A stretch of DNA of 14,124 nt from Candidatus Colwellbacteria bacterium RIFCSPLOWO2_02_FULL_44_20b (lineage in GTDB: Bacteria > Patescibacteriota > Minisyncoccia > UBA6257 > Colwellbacteraceae), in contig MHIZ01000033.1 of assembly GCA_001817765.1 (NCBI GenBank), forward strand, positions 1-14,124, written 5' to 3'. The notes under the pieces were generated by a model. The model worked only from the letters and a program-made list of their open reading frames with translations, made no database searches and had not been told where the DNA came from. Positions 1-6,635 of the stretch are shown here, piece after piece. The position numbers and the translations under genes were made by a program. Positions within the stretch are counted from its first letter, which is position 1; each line of letters starts with the position of its first letter.

Positions 1-1
1 G

Positions 2-649
2 AATGTTGAGGCGGCTCAAGCACTTCAAGCAGGCAATCAAGAAAAGTTCGTTGAAGAACAAACAAAGTTCTACCAAGGGCTTAAAAAGGAAGATTGGTCT
101 AAGCTTCCTATGAATCAAATTATTGAACAGAAACTCCCGGGCATTGAAAAAGAGAAACTCAACCTTGCTTTTTCTGGTGTTATGTCGGCCCTTACGAAGG
201 ATCCAGCAAACATTAATAGAGTTGCTGCGATTATTAAACCAAAAAATCTTGATACATTCGGAGACCTTGCTGCTCTCTACACAAGTCCTGACACAAGTCC
301 TGATCTTAAAATAACAAATGTTGTTGATGTTGAAGGAAAGATTGTTTATGACGTGTTGATAGAAGAAGCTCGCAAGAAGCCGAGTGAGTATTTTATTCAT
401 GAAGAAACCGTACCTTTAAAGAAGGCCCTTGAGATGTACCAAGAAGTTCAGAAGAAAAAGGATGATCCGAAAGAAAAAGATAGTATTGCGTTTAAACAAC
501 TTAAAAAACAGAGTGAAAAAATTATCCAGAATGTTGTTGATTCAATCAAGCGTGGAGATCCGACGAAGAAAGGCGTTCGGGCTCTTAAAAAGTTTTACGA
601 CAAACGAGAGTTGGGTGAGTATCGAGAGGAGATTGAAATAAAGGCATAA
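2..649 (+). CDS. 3' part of an unrecognised charged protein, first gene of the T4SS-like operon (5' end outside window)
   Basis: The reading frame is open from base 2, so the gene begins before the window; the ATG at 110 is probably internal because the 36 codons before it (NVEAAQALQAGNQEKFVEEQ and onward) read as the same kind of helical, charged protein. About 215 residues are visible. They are rich in Lys, Glu and Asp, look mainly alpha-helical, and show no membrane segment, Cys pair or nucleotide-binding motif. A perfect 12-base tandem repeat encodes TSPDTSPD. The stop lies 5 bases before the next gene, and three more genes follow tightly, ending in PrgI, VirB4 and a VirB2-like protein. 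That makes a soluble part or cytoplasmic tail of a type IV secretion component possible, for example the C-terminus of a VirB6/TrbL-like protein. This is inference from position only; I do not recognise the family. Confidence 0.75.
   Translation, partial: NVEAAQALQAGNQEKFVEEQTKFYQGLKKEDWSKLPMNQIIEQKLPGIEKEKLNLAFSGVMSALTKDPANINRVAAIIKPKNLDTFGDLAALYTSPDTSPDLKITNVVDVEGKIVYDVLIEEARKKPSEYFIHEETVPLKKALEMYQEVQKKKDDPKEKDSIAFKQLKKQSEKIIQNVVDSIKRGDPTKKGVRALKKFYDKRELGEYREEIEIKA
279..302 (+). repeat. Perfect 12-base tandem duplication in the partial first gene
   Basis: ACACAAGTCCTG occurs twice in a row (279-290 and 291-302). The unit is in frame and gives the doubled tetrapeptide TSPDTSPD in a probable loop. 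It looks like a recent slippage duplication with no effect on frame. Confidence 0.85.
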
Positions 650-654
650 TAAAA

Positions 655-1386
655 ATGCTTAATATTCCACGACAAAAAGTTTTAGAACGATGGGACGAAC
701 TTCCTTTATCTATTCGAGAGGCGCTTTTTTCCGAAGAATATGATGACGCGCTCGAACGAATTGGAGAAGGAAATTCTCTTAATGAAGAACAGGCAGAATT
801 TCTTTATACAGACGTCGGGGATGTTTTGCGCGGGTTTTTAAAACCAACAGAGCTTCCGAAGATGCTTGAGGAGGATCTTCATATTCCTCCGGATATCGCA
901 ACGCTTATTAGTGAGGAGGTTCGTATTAAAATTTTTGATCCGCTTGGAAGTGAGTTAACGAATGTCTACAAGCCGTTTTCTTCGACTTCTTCATCTTTTT
1001 CTTCAAAAGCAACGCCTTTCATTCTTCACAAACACGAAGAGGTTGTTCCAATGGAGGGCGCGCATCCTTCAGCTGAGTTTGAGCGGCCGGTGTTTTATAA
1101 AGAACACACATTTCAAGGAACACAGCCAAGTTTTGAAGAACCATCTGTTACCGCGCGCCTTGAAATAGGAGGAACTCCCATAATTTCCGAGAAAGAAGAA
1201 CCGAAATCGGTTGAGACGCCCCGCGAACAGGAACGAGTTGTCCATTACTCAGAGCTTCGGACTCCGCTTAATCCCTTTGGAGGACAACAATCCTCGAAAA
1301 ATGTTTTAGATCTCAGTAAGAAAAAAGATAAAACCAGCGAGGACGGCGGGCCTCATCTTGAAGGAAATGTCGTCGACTTAAGTTAA
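655..1386 (+). CDS. Unrecognised 243-residue protein with a helical N-terminus and a disordered tail, in the T4SS-like operon
   Basis: I do not recognise the family. Residues 1-100 form a compact, probably helical acidic region (ERWDELPLSIREALFSEEYD, then ...LPKMLEEDLHIPPDIATLI). Residues 108-118 are a serine-rich linker (FSSTSSSFSSK). Residues 119-243 are low-complexity, with many Pro, Glu and Ser, and probably unstructured. Short peptides inside the tail stand out: PFILHKHEE at 121-129, VVHYSELRTPL at 195-205, and a doubled NV[LV]DLS, once at 216-221 and again as the last six residues. Such short motifs in a disordered tail are typical of docking sequences, but no partner can be named. There is no signal peptide or membrane helix. 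The start is 5 bases after the upstream stop and the stop is 1 base before prgI, so it is transcribed with the PrgI-VirB4 genes and is probably a cytoplasmic accessory of that system. Confidence 0.8.
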   Translation: MLNIPRQKVLERWDELPLSIREALFSEEYDDALERIGEGNSLNEEQAEFLYTDVGDVLRGFLKPTELPKMLEEDLHIPPDIATLISEEVRIKIFDPLGSELTNVYKPFSSTSSSFSSKATPFILHKHEEVVPMEGAHPSAEFERPVFYKEHTFQGTQPSFEEPSVTARLEIGGTPIISEKEEPKSVETPREQERVVHYSELRTPLNPFGGQQSSKNVLDLSKKKDKTSEDGGPHLEGNVVDLS

Positions 1387-1387
1387 T

Positions 1388-1924
1388 ATGCAATTTCAGG
1401 TCCCTCAATTCATTGAAACTGAAGACAAGCTTATCGGACCTCTCAATCTTAAGCAGTTTTTGGCTCTTGGCGGCGTTGCCTTCGTTATTTTTATGCTTTT
1501 TCTCTTTCTTGACTTCACGCTTTGGCTTCCTGTTGCTTTTACTCTTGGAATCATAGGGACGGCCTCGGTTCTTTTTAAGGTCAACGGGCGACCGATGACT
1601 GTGTTCCTTTTTTCTCTTTTTAATTATTATTGGAATCCGCAACTTTATTTATGGAAACCTTCGCAGCCACCGGCAGACGCGCTTAAACTTTACCAATTGC
1701 CAAAAATTCCTTCATCAACTTCACGCGGACCGCTTACCGGCAATATTAAGGCTTTGTGGAATATGCTTCTTACAACTAAAGAAACCATCACGCGTCGGGA
1801 GTCGCCACTTCAATCCCACCCTTCACCTATTCGGCAACCGTGGGCGCGCACAGAGTTTCAGGGAGCTTATCGAGCGGCACTTCAACAGCGCGCCGCGCGA
1901 CACGTCGACTACCGAAAAGCATAG
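1388..1924 (+). CDS. PrgI family membrane protein
   Basis: The N-terminus (MQFQVPQFIETEDKLIGPLN) followed at once by two hydrophobic segments, about residues 24-44 and 47-66, and then NGRPMTVFLFSLFNYYWNP matches the PrgI family (named after a gene of the Gram-positive conjugative plasmid pCF10). In that family these small membrane proteins sit directly before a VirB4 ATPase and are thought to occupy the VirB3 position, anchoring the ATPase at the membrane. The same order is seen here: virB4 begins 21 bases downstream. Residues 95-178 form a basic, Pro- and Arg-rich hydrophilic tail longer than the core needs, probably cytoplasmic. The start lies 1 base after the upstream stop; no Shine-Dalgarno sequence is visible, so translational coupling is likely. 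Family call is firm; the role in this organism is inferred. Confidence 0.88.
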   Translation: MQFQVPQFIETEDKLIGPLNLKQFLALGGVAFVIFMLFLFLDFTLWLPVAFTLGIIGTASVLFKVNGRPMTVFLFSLFNYYWNPQLYLWKPSQPPADALKLYQLPKIPSSTSRGPLTGNIKALWNMLLTTKETITRRESPLQSHPSPIRQPWARTEFQGAYRAALQQRAARHVDYRKA

Positions 1925-1945
1925 TTTCGTCATACAATTATCGTA

Positions 1946-4345
1946 ATGGCTCAGAAGCAAGCGACTCCGACGCAACAATTTATCGATATTTCTGAAATAC
2001 GCGGCGGTACGGTTGTTCTTAAAAATGGCGGCTTAAGAAAAGTCGTTCTTGTTGCCGGTATTAATTTTGATCTTAAATCAAATGAGGAGCAGGAGGTTAT
2101 TACTTTTGCTTACCAGAATTTTCTTAATTCGCTCGATTTTCCCTTTCAGATCGCGATTCATTCGCGCAAGCTTAACATCGATGGATATCTAGCACGCCTT
2201 GAAAAACGACAGACGGATGAGACAAACGAACTTATCCGAAATCAACTTGGAGAATATATTACCTTCGTTCGTTCTTTTGTTGAATCGAACGCGATTATGC
2301 AGAAAACGTTTTTTGTCGTTGTTCCTTTTACGCCTATCGCGCTTCCTTCTTCCCAAGACTTTTTTGGCAAACTCTTTGGCGGAGGAAAAAAACAAGCACC
2401 AAAAAACGCATCATTTTCCCGATATACCGATGAAGAATTTGAGCGGCACAACACACAACTCAATCAGCGCGTTGATCAAGTTGTGAGTGGTTTGCGTTCG
2501 ATTGGCCTTCGCTCACTTTCTCTTGAAGACGCTGAACTTGTTGAACTTCTTTATAATTATTACAACCCCGCGACTGTGGAGCGGAAAGAGTTTACTATCG
2601 CTTCGGACGAAGAGGATCGTGTTAATCTACAAGATTTTGTCGCGCCGGCGGCGGCAGAGATTACATCACATCATCTTAAGCTCGGTGATAAGCTTGGCCG
2701 GTCGTTTTTTGTATTCAATTATCCCCGTTATCTTACTACCGGCTGGTTTACGCCCGTTTTAAATCTTTCCGAGCTTCTTGATATTTCTCTTTTTATCAAT
2801 CCCGTTGATACAACAATCGCGCTTCGCAATCTTCGAAGAAAATCAACCCAACTTCAAGCTCAAATTTCAGAGATTCAAGAAAAGGGGCTTATCCGCGATC
2901 CCATGCTTGAAACAGCGCTTCAAGACGTTGAAGCCCTTCGCGATTCGCTTCAGCAATCTACTGAAAAATTATTCAATGTCAGCGCGTATTTTACTGTTTA
3001 TGCCGATACTGAAAAGGAGCTTAACCGACTTGAGTCGGAGCTTACTTCGCTTCTTGAGAACAGGCTTGTATATATAAAACCAGCGCATTTTCAGCAGCTT
3101 GATGGTTTTCGATCAACAATTCCTCTTGGTTCGGATCATCTTAATATTCACGCGCCGCTTAATTCCGGTCCGCTTTCTTCATTTTTTCCTTTCGCCTCGC
3201 CGGAGTTAACTTCTGATGAGGGCGTTCTTTATGGTGTTAACCGCCACAATAATACGCTCATTATTTTTGATCGATTTTCGCTTGAGAACGCGAATACTGT
3301 TGTTTTCGCAAAGGCAGGTTCTGGTAAATCGTACGCGGCAAAACTTGAGATTCTCCGATCGCTTATGCTTGGAACCGATATTATTATTATTGATCCAGAG
3401 AATGAATATCTCGCGCTCGCGGAGGCTGTTGGCGGCAGTGTTTTCAAGATTTCTCTTGATTCCGACAGTCATGTCAATCCTCTTGATATCCCTATTATTC
3501 CAGAAGACGAAGAGCCAAATGAGGTTTTGAAGTCGCACATCGTCAACCTCACGGGTCTTATCAAGCTTATGCTTGGGAAAATGACACCAGCTGAAGAAGC
3601 GGTTCTTGACCGCGCGCTTACCGAAACATACGCGTCTCGTGGGATTACTCCGGATAAAGATTTTAAGGATGCCAAGGCGCCACTTTTAGAAGATTTGGAA
3701 ACTGTTCTTAAAAATATGGATGGGGGCAAAGGGCTCGCGGAACGGCTTCATAAATATACTAAAGGAAGTTACGCTGGGTTCACGAATTCTGCCACAAACA
3801 TTCAGGTACGTAATCGTCTTATTGTTTTCTCTATCCGTGATCTCGAGAAGGGCCTCCGGCCGATCGCGATGTATATTATTTTGAATTACATCTGGAACAT
3901 TATCCGCGCAGAGCTCAAGAAGCGGATTCTTGTCATTGATGAGGGGTGGTGGATGATGCAGTACGAAGACAGCGCCTCGTTCCTTTTAGGACTCGCTAAG
4001 CGGGCGCGTAAATATTACCTTGGCATTACAACAATTACTCAGGATGTCGAGGACTTTCTTGCGTCGCCTTACGGCAGACCGATTATTACAAATTCTTCAC
4101 TGCAATTACTTCTTAAACAATCGCCGGCGGCGACTGAGGCCATCCAAAAAGCTTTTAATTTAACCGAGGTTGAGAAGAACTATCTTCTTGAAGCGGACAT
4201 CGGTCAGGGCCTTTTCTTCGCGGGTCTTAAACAGGCGGCAATTCAGATTGTCGGTTCGTATTTTGAAGATAAGTTGATTACGACAAATCCAGAGCAAATT
4301 CTTCAACAGAAAAAAGGACTGCAAGATTCATCTGAACCATTATGA
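1946..4345 (+). CDS. virB4: VirB4-type type IV secretion ATPase
   Basis: 799 residues, normal for VirB4/TraC-type ATPases that power assembly of, or transport through, type IV secretion machines on the cytoplasmic side of the membrane. Residues 1-430 are the VirB4 N-terminal region. The P-loop ATPase domain follows: Walker A AKAGSGKS at 455-462, an acidic strand IIIIDPENEY at 479-488, Walker B ILVIDEG at 661-667 with Glu666 as the likely catalytic base, and the conserved ITTITQDVEDFL stretch at 694-705 with Gln699. All key residues are present, so it should be active. A charged segment near 300-345 may be a coiled coil. The start follows the prgI stop by 21 bases with no Shine-Dalgarno sequence; instead TACAAT lies 7 bases before the ATG. 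The stop overlaps the VirB2-like start as ATGA. No VirB5, VirB8, VirB9 or VirB10 gene is seen here. Confidence 0.95.
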   Translation: MAQKQATPTQQFIDISEIRGGTVVLKNGGLRKVVLVAGINFDLKSNEEQEVITFAYQNFLNSLDFPFQIAIHSRKLNIDGYLARLEKRQTDETNELIRNQLGEYITFVRSFVESNAIMQKTFFVVVPFTPIALPSSQDFFGKLFGGGKKQAPKNASFSRYTDEEFERHNTQLNQRVDQVVSGLRSIGLRSLSLEDAELVELLYNYYNPATVERKEFTIASDEEDRVNLQDFVAPAAAEITSHHLKLGDKLGRSFFVFNYPRYLTTGWFTPVLNLSELLDISLFINPVDTTIALRNLRRKSTQLQAQISEIQEKGLIRDPMLETALQDVEALRDSLQQSTEKLFNVSAYFTVYADTEKELNRLESELTSLLENRLVYIKPAHFQQLDGFRSTIPLGSDHLNIHAPLNSGPLSSFFPFASPELTSDEGVLYGVNRHNNTLIIFDRFSLENANTVVFAKAGSGKSYAAKLEILRSLMLGTDIIIIDPENEYLALAEAVGGSVFKISLDSDSHVNPLDIPIIPEDEEPNEVLKSHIVNLTGLIKLMLGKMTPAEEAVLDRALTETYASRGITPDKDFKDAKAPLLEDLETVLKNMDGGKGLAERLHKYTKGSYAGFTNSATNIQVRNRLIVFSIRDLEKGLRPIAMYIILNYIWNIIRAELKKRILVIDEGWWMMQYEDSASFLLGLAKRARKYYLGITTITQDVEDFLASPYGRPIITNSSLQLLLKQSPAATEAIQKAFNLTEVEKNYLLEADIGQGLFFAGLKQAAIQIVGSYFEDKLITTNPEQILQQKKGLQDSSEPL

Positions 4346-4707
4346 TATTTTCTCCTTTTGTTAAAACCGCGTACGCACAGATTGCTTCAACTGATACAAA
4401 ACTTGATATTATGCGCGTTATTAACGAGGTTATCTGCAAGATCAACCTTCCTGGTCTTACGTTTTCCGGGGGCGGAGAATGTTCTTTTAAGCTTGCAAAT
4501 ATTTTTACGTACGCGATTGGACTTGGTGGTCTCATCGCGCTTGCGATCATGATTTGGGCCGGATTTCTTTATATTACTTCAGCAACTAATCCTTCAAAAG
4601 CAACTGAGTCAAAAGAATGGATGAAAGCCGCGATTTGGGGCCTTCTCCTTCTCTTTGGGGGATGGATGATTCTCTACACGATTAACCCTGGTATTGTCGG
4701 GCGCTAG
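4342..4707 (+). CDS. Small VirB2/TrbC-like membrane protein (candidate pilin)
   Basis: 121 residues with two hydrophobic helices, about 53-80 and 96-113, separated by a short polar loop (TSATNPSKATESKEW). This is the layout of VirB2/TrbC pilins, which sit in the inner membrane before assembly into a conjugative pilus. Two cysteines (32 and 47) lie in the outer N-terminal part and could form a disulfide. The N-terminus is odd: TAYAQ at 9-13 resembles a signal-peptidase site, but only about 12 weakly hydrophobic residues precede it, and an in-frame TGA at 4333 prevents an upstream start. The leader is therefore unusually short or unused. The ATG overlaps the virB4 stop (ATGA), which points to coupled translation. 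The function as pilin rather than a generic T4SS membrane part is inferred from size, topology and neighbours. Confidence 0.75.
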   Translation: MIFSPFVKTAYAQIASTDTKLDIMRVINEVICKINLPGLTFSGGGECSFKLANIFTYAIGLGGLIALAIMIWAGFLYITSATNPSKATESKEWMKAAIWGLLLLFGGWMILYTINPGIVGR

Positions 4708-4885
4708 GACTTGTAAAATAATAAACTATCCATCTAGCGTCCAGACTGCGCCCATCTATGGATTGCCACTCAATCACAAAAATCTCACTGTAGCTACGGC
4801 TACGCCTCGACTTTTACTCAATCGTGGCAGTCATATCTGGGTACATTCTGAACACTATCTGACCACTTTATTATTTTACAAATCC
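4707..4885. repeat. 179-base imperfect palindrome filling the gap between two convergent stop codons
   Basis: The ends match as an inverted repeat at 18 of 19 positions (4707-4725 against 4867-4885), with a perfect 15-base core TTGTAAAATAATAAA / TTTATTATTTTACAA. Pairing continues inward in nearly constant register: 4751-4754 with 4838-4841, 4764-4769 with 4824-4829, 4778-4781 with 4812-4815, ending in the tip GTAGC-TACG-GCTAC at 4790-4803. By hand count about 60 of 88 positions pair, including a few G-U, with one bulged base near 4760. The left edge is the last base of the VirB2-like stop and the right edge abuts the jag stop. The A-rich/T-rich outer arms would suit a bidirectional terminator. 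The size and detailed symmetry would also suit a decayed MITE-like or REP-like element. No open frame inside it looks coding. Confidence 0.85.
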
Positions 4886-5320
4886 TTAATCGCGAATTGG
4901 TTTTACCACAACCGCGCGGTTGTGATCTTCTCCTATACTTTCAGTTTTTACCTCCGGATGTATTGAAAGCTCTGTGTGCACAAGCCGACGTTCATAAGCG
5001 TTCATCGGGGGAAGAGTTATGTCTTGTTTCGACAACACCGCTTTTTTAGCGCTTGCTTTCGCAAGCTCAATTATTAAACGCTCGCGTTCTTTCCGGTAAT
5101 TATTAACATCAACAATTACGGGGCCTTCGTTGGCTTTCTTCGCTATCAGTTTGATGACCTGATTGAAATCGTTAATGAGAAGTGGAACATTTTTTGGAGA
5201 AATTGTCTCGTCGTCAATAAAAATAGAGATCCGTTTGCTTTCAGGATCGCTTTTTACATTCGCTTCACGAAATCCGACGTAGTTAAGCAGTTGTTTGATT
5301 GTTGTTGTGACGTTCTCCAT
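4886..5320 (-). CDS. jag: Jag/KhpB (EloR) family RNA-binding protein, short form
   Basis: 144 residues. Residues 1-75 fit the KH-like fold of Jag (TIKQLLNYVGFREANVKSDP, then a beta-rich stretch to PVIVDVNNY). Residues 75-140 fit an R3H single-stranded nucleic-acid-binding domain, with NYRKERERLIIELAKASAKK and the characteristic PMNAYERRLVH at 104-114. The Jag_N domain present in many Firmicutes homologues is missing, so this is the compact KH-R3H form. In Gram-positive bacteria the protein (KhpB/EloR) binds RNA and affects cell division and elongation; the role here is by analogy. Its position directly after yidC is the classical one. The start at 5320 lies 38 bases inside the end of yidC; it is kept because the KH domain begins immediately and no later Met would preserve it. 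Confidence 0.9.
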   Translation of the reverse strand: MENVTTTIKQLLNYVGFREANVKSDPESKRISIFIDDETISPKNVPLLINDFNQVIKLIAKKANEGPVIVDVNNYRKERERLIIELAKASAKKAVLSKQDITLPPMNAYERRLVHTELSIHPEVKTESIGEDHNRAVVVKPIRD

Positions 5321-6020
5321 TTTTAAGACTCTTATTAATATAAACCTGTTGGAAAATTTGAAAGGCGGTTTGCGTTATCCAATAGAGACCAACTGCCGCA
5401 GGAAGTTTCAGAATCAGGAAAATGGCTATTGTAGCAACTGGGCCTATCAACACCATACGACGGGCTGTTTTTTCGGCAGTATTCAGTATTTTACCTTTCT
5501 CAATTTTAGGAAGAGCGATTTGGCCTTGTAAATACTGGGCTGCAGCGGCTAAACCAACAACTACCATACTGGTTTCGCTTAGATTTAGCAAGCCAAGAAA
5601 CATATGATTAATGACTTCTGGCTTTGCGACAAAACTATATAAATTTTCTAAAACACCCCCATCTAAACCACTCATAAAGAGTTTGTAGAGCGCCCATAAA
5701 ACCGGGAGTTGGAGGAATAAAATGAAAAAACCGGAAAATGGGTTGACCTTATGCTCTTTAAACAATTCGAGCATTGCCTGGGTTTGTTTTTCTTTGTCGT
5801 CCTTATGCTTTTCCTGAATTTCTTTAATGCGCGGTTGCAAACGCTGCATTATTGTCTGGTGCTTTGTCGATTTATGCGCAAGTGGGAATAAAATTATTCT
5901 CACAAGTATTGTGAGAAAGATGATCGCGATCCCGAGGTCTTGAAACGCAATCGTATTGTATATTTCAACAAGCGCGTTTAAAAGCGGAACGAATATGACT
6001 GTATTAAAAAATCCTGCCAT
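5283..6020 (-). CDS. yidC: YidC/Oxa1 family membrane protein insertase
   Basis: 245 residues, the short Gram-positive-like form without the large periplasmic domain of the E. coli protein. Hydrophobic segments lie at about 8-25, 29-47, 94-114, 139-160 and 193-215. The conserved positive residue of the substrate groove is Arg41, in LTILVRIILFPL. A basic cytoplasmic loop follows (MQRLQPRIKEIQEKHKDDKE, 59-78), as in the YidC C1 region, then NPFSGFFILFLQLPVLWALY. YidC inserts membrane proteins alone or with SecYEG. No lipoprotein Cys is seen near the N-terminus, unlike the Bacillus SpoIIIJ type. The start codon abuts the rnpA stop with no bases between, and the 3' end overlaps jag by 38 bases, consistent with one rpmH-rnpA-yidC-jag transcript. 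Confidence 0.95.
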   Translation of the reverse strand: MAGFFNTVIFVPLLNALVEIYNTIAFQDLGIAIIFLTILVRIILFPLAHKSTKHQTIMQRLQPRIKEIQEKHKDDKEKQTQAMLELFKEHKVNPFSGFFILFLQLPVLWALYKLFMSGLDGGVLENLYSFVAKPEVINHMFLGLLNLSETSMVVVGLAAAAQYLQGQIALPKIEKGKILNTAEKTARRMVLIGPVATIAIFLILKLPAAVGLYWITQTAFQIFQQVYINKSLKNGERHNNNQTTA

Positions 6021-6347
6021 TTAATTTATTACTTCTATTATTTTTTCTATTTCCTCACTTATAATTTTCTCGTTCGCGTCCTTAGCTTTTTTTTCAGCAA
6101 TTATAATCAAATCTTTTCCCTCTTTCTTGTTTTGAAGCGCTTTTTCCATACATTTACTGACTATTCTTTTAATTTTGTTTCTTTTTACGGCTGTTTTTGA
6201 GATATTTTTACTTACAACAACCGCGATTCTGTCGTATGTTTTAGCGTTTGGTGCTGTTTTTACTATAAAATAGCCATTTCGGTAAACGGTTTTCTTTTGA
6301 GGGAGCGCAAAAACTGTCTTTGGGACTCGATATTTTCGAGAAAGCAT
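6021..6347 (-). CDS. rnpA: Ribonuclease P protein component
   Basis: 108 residues, the usual size. RnpA binds the RNase P RNA and helps it cleave 5' leaders from precursor tRNAs. The family pattern is clear: an N-terminal strand with aromatic residues (YRNGYFIVKT, 22-31), then RIAVVVSKNISKTAVKRNKIKR at about 40-61, which holds the conserved basic helix motif (KRNKIKR, the RNR motif), then the closing helix and strand GKDLIIIAEKKAKD. The ATG shares one base with the rpmH stop (TAATG) and the stop abuts yidC. The yidD gene often found between rnpA and yidC is absent. Confidence 0.95.
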   Translation of the reverse strand: MLSRKYRVPKTVFALPQKKTVYRNGYFIVKTAPNAKTYDRIAVVVSKNISKTAVKRNKIKRIVSKCMEKALQNKKEGKDLIIIAEKKAKDANEKIISEEIEKIIEVIN

Positions 6348-6481
6348 TACACTGCAAGCCTCTTTCGGCCTTTCGCGCGGCGTCTTTTGATAACCCGCCT
6401 GCCCCCAGGGCTCCTTTTTCTCTTTAAAAAGCCGTGGGTTCTTTTTCGCTTCCTTTTTTTAGGTTGGTATGTGACTGACAT
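6347..6481 (-). CDS. rpmH: 50S ribosomal protein L34
   Basis: A 44-codon gene read on the minus strand from ATG at 6481 to TAA at 6347. The product starts MSVTYQPKKRKRKRTHGF and ends RRRAKGRKRLAV, both nearly invariant L34 signatures (TYQPxxRKRKRTHGF and RRxKGRKRLxV). The middle carries a short variant, KRKRSPGGRRVIK, where RMKTKNGRKVLK is common. It is very basic, as expected for this small structural protein of the large ribosomal subunit. The stop overlaps the rnpA start by one base (TAATG). It is the first gene of the rpmH-rnpA-yidC-jag operon and lies divergent from dnaA, the ancestral origin-region order. Confidence 0.97.
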   Translation of the reverse strand: MSVTYQPKKRKRKRTHGFLKRKRSPGGRRVIKRRRAKGRKRLAV

Positions 6482-6517
6482 ATGGTTTAGCCTACCAGAA
6501 GTTCTATTTTTTAACAA

Positions 6518-6526
6518 CTTATAACA
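6518..6526 (-). promoter_or_regulatory. Candidate extended -10 promoter element for rpmH-rnpA-yidC-jag
   Basis: On the minus strand the sequence reads TGTTATAAG, a TGn-TATAAg extended -10 motif. It lies about 37 bases before the rpmH ATG, which would give a leader of about 30 bases. No -35 hexamer stands out at the usual distance. Supported by motif only. Confidence 0.4.
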
Positions 6527-6559
6527 TCACTCTTTTACCTTTTTGTCTATTTTTTTATC

Positions 6560-6579
6560 TTATCCACAGGTAATTCACA
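6560..6579 (+). promoter_or_regulatory. DnaA box upstream of dnaA, with a weaker neighbour
   Basis: TTATCCACA at 6560-6568 is a perfect DnaA box. TAATTCACA at 6571-6579 follows 11 bases later in the same direction and differs from TTATNCACA at one position. The pair lies in the divergent rpmH/dnaA gap (6482-6635), about 70 bases before the dnaA start. It could serve autoregulation of dnaA or be part of a bipartite origin. Confidence 0.8.
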
Positions 6580-6613
6580 CTTGCTTCAAAAACGATGTTT
6601 TGACGTCTTGTTT

Positions 6614-6619
6614 TATAAT
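6614..6619 (+). promoter_or_regulatory. Candidate -10 hexamer for dnaA
   Basis: A perfect TATAAT, ending 16 bases before the chosen dnaA ATG and predicting a leader of roughly 10 bases. TTGACG at 6600-6605 is only 8 bases upstream, too close to be its -35, and no other -35 is clear. Confidence 0.4.
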
Positions 6620-6635
6620 TGTCACTATTAAGGCA

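Noticed and set aside
4694..4966. Plus-strand open frame of 90 codons through the palindrome
   Set aside because: It runs over the inverted repeat and the end of jag, has no recognisable protein character and overlaps the end of the VirB2-like gene out of frame.
6297..6524. Plus-strand open frame opposite rpmH
   Set aside because: The opposite strand encodes an unmistakable L34, so this is a shadow frame.
6600..6619. TTGACG and TATAAT as a full dnaA promoter
   Set aside because: The spacer would be only 8 bases; only the TATAAT is kept as a candidate.
6543..6635. Longer DnaA reading from the ATG at 6543 (31 extra residues)
   Set aside because: The added residues are unlike DnaA, cover a perfect DnaA box and a TATAAT element, and the family N-terminus begins exactly at 6636.
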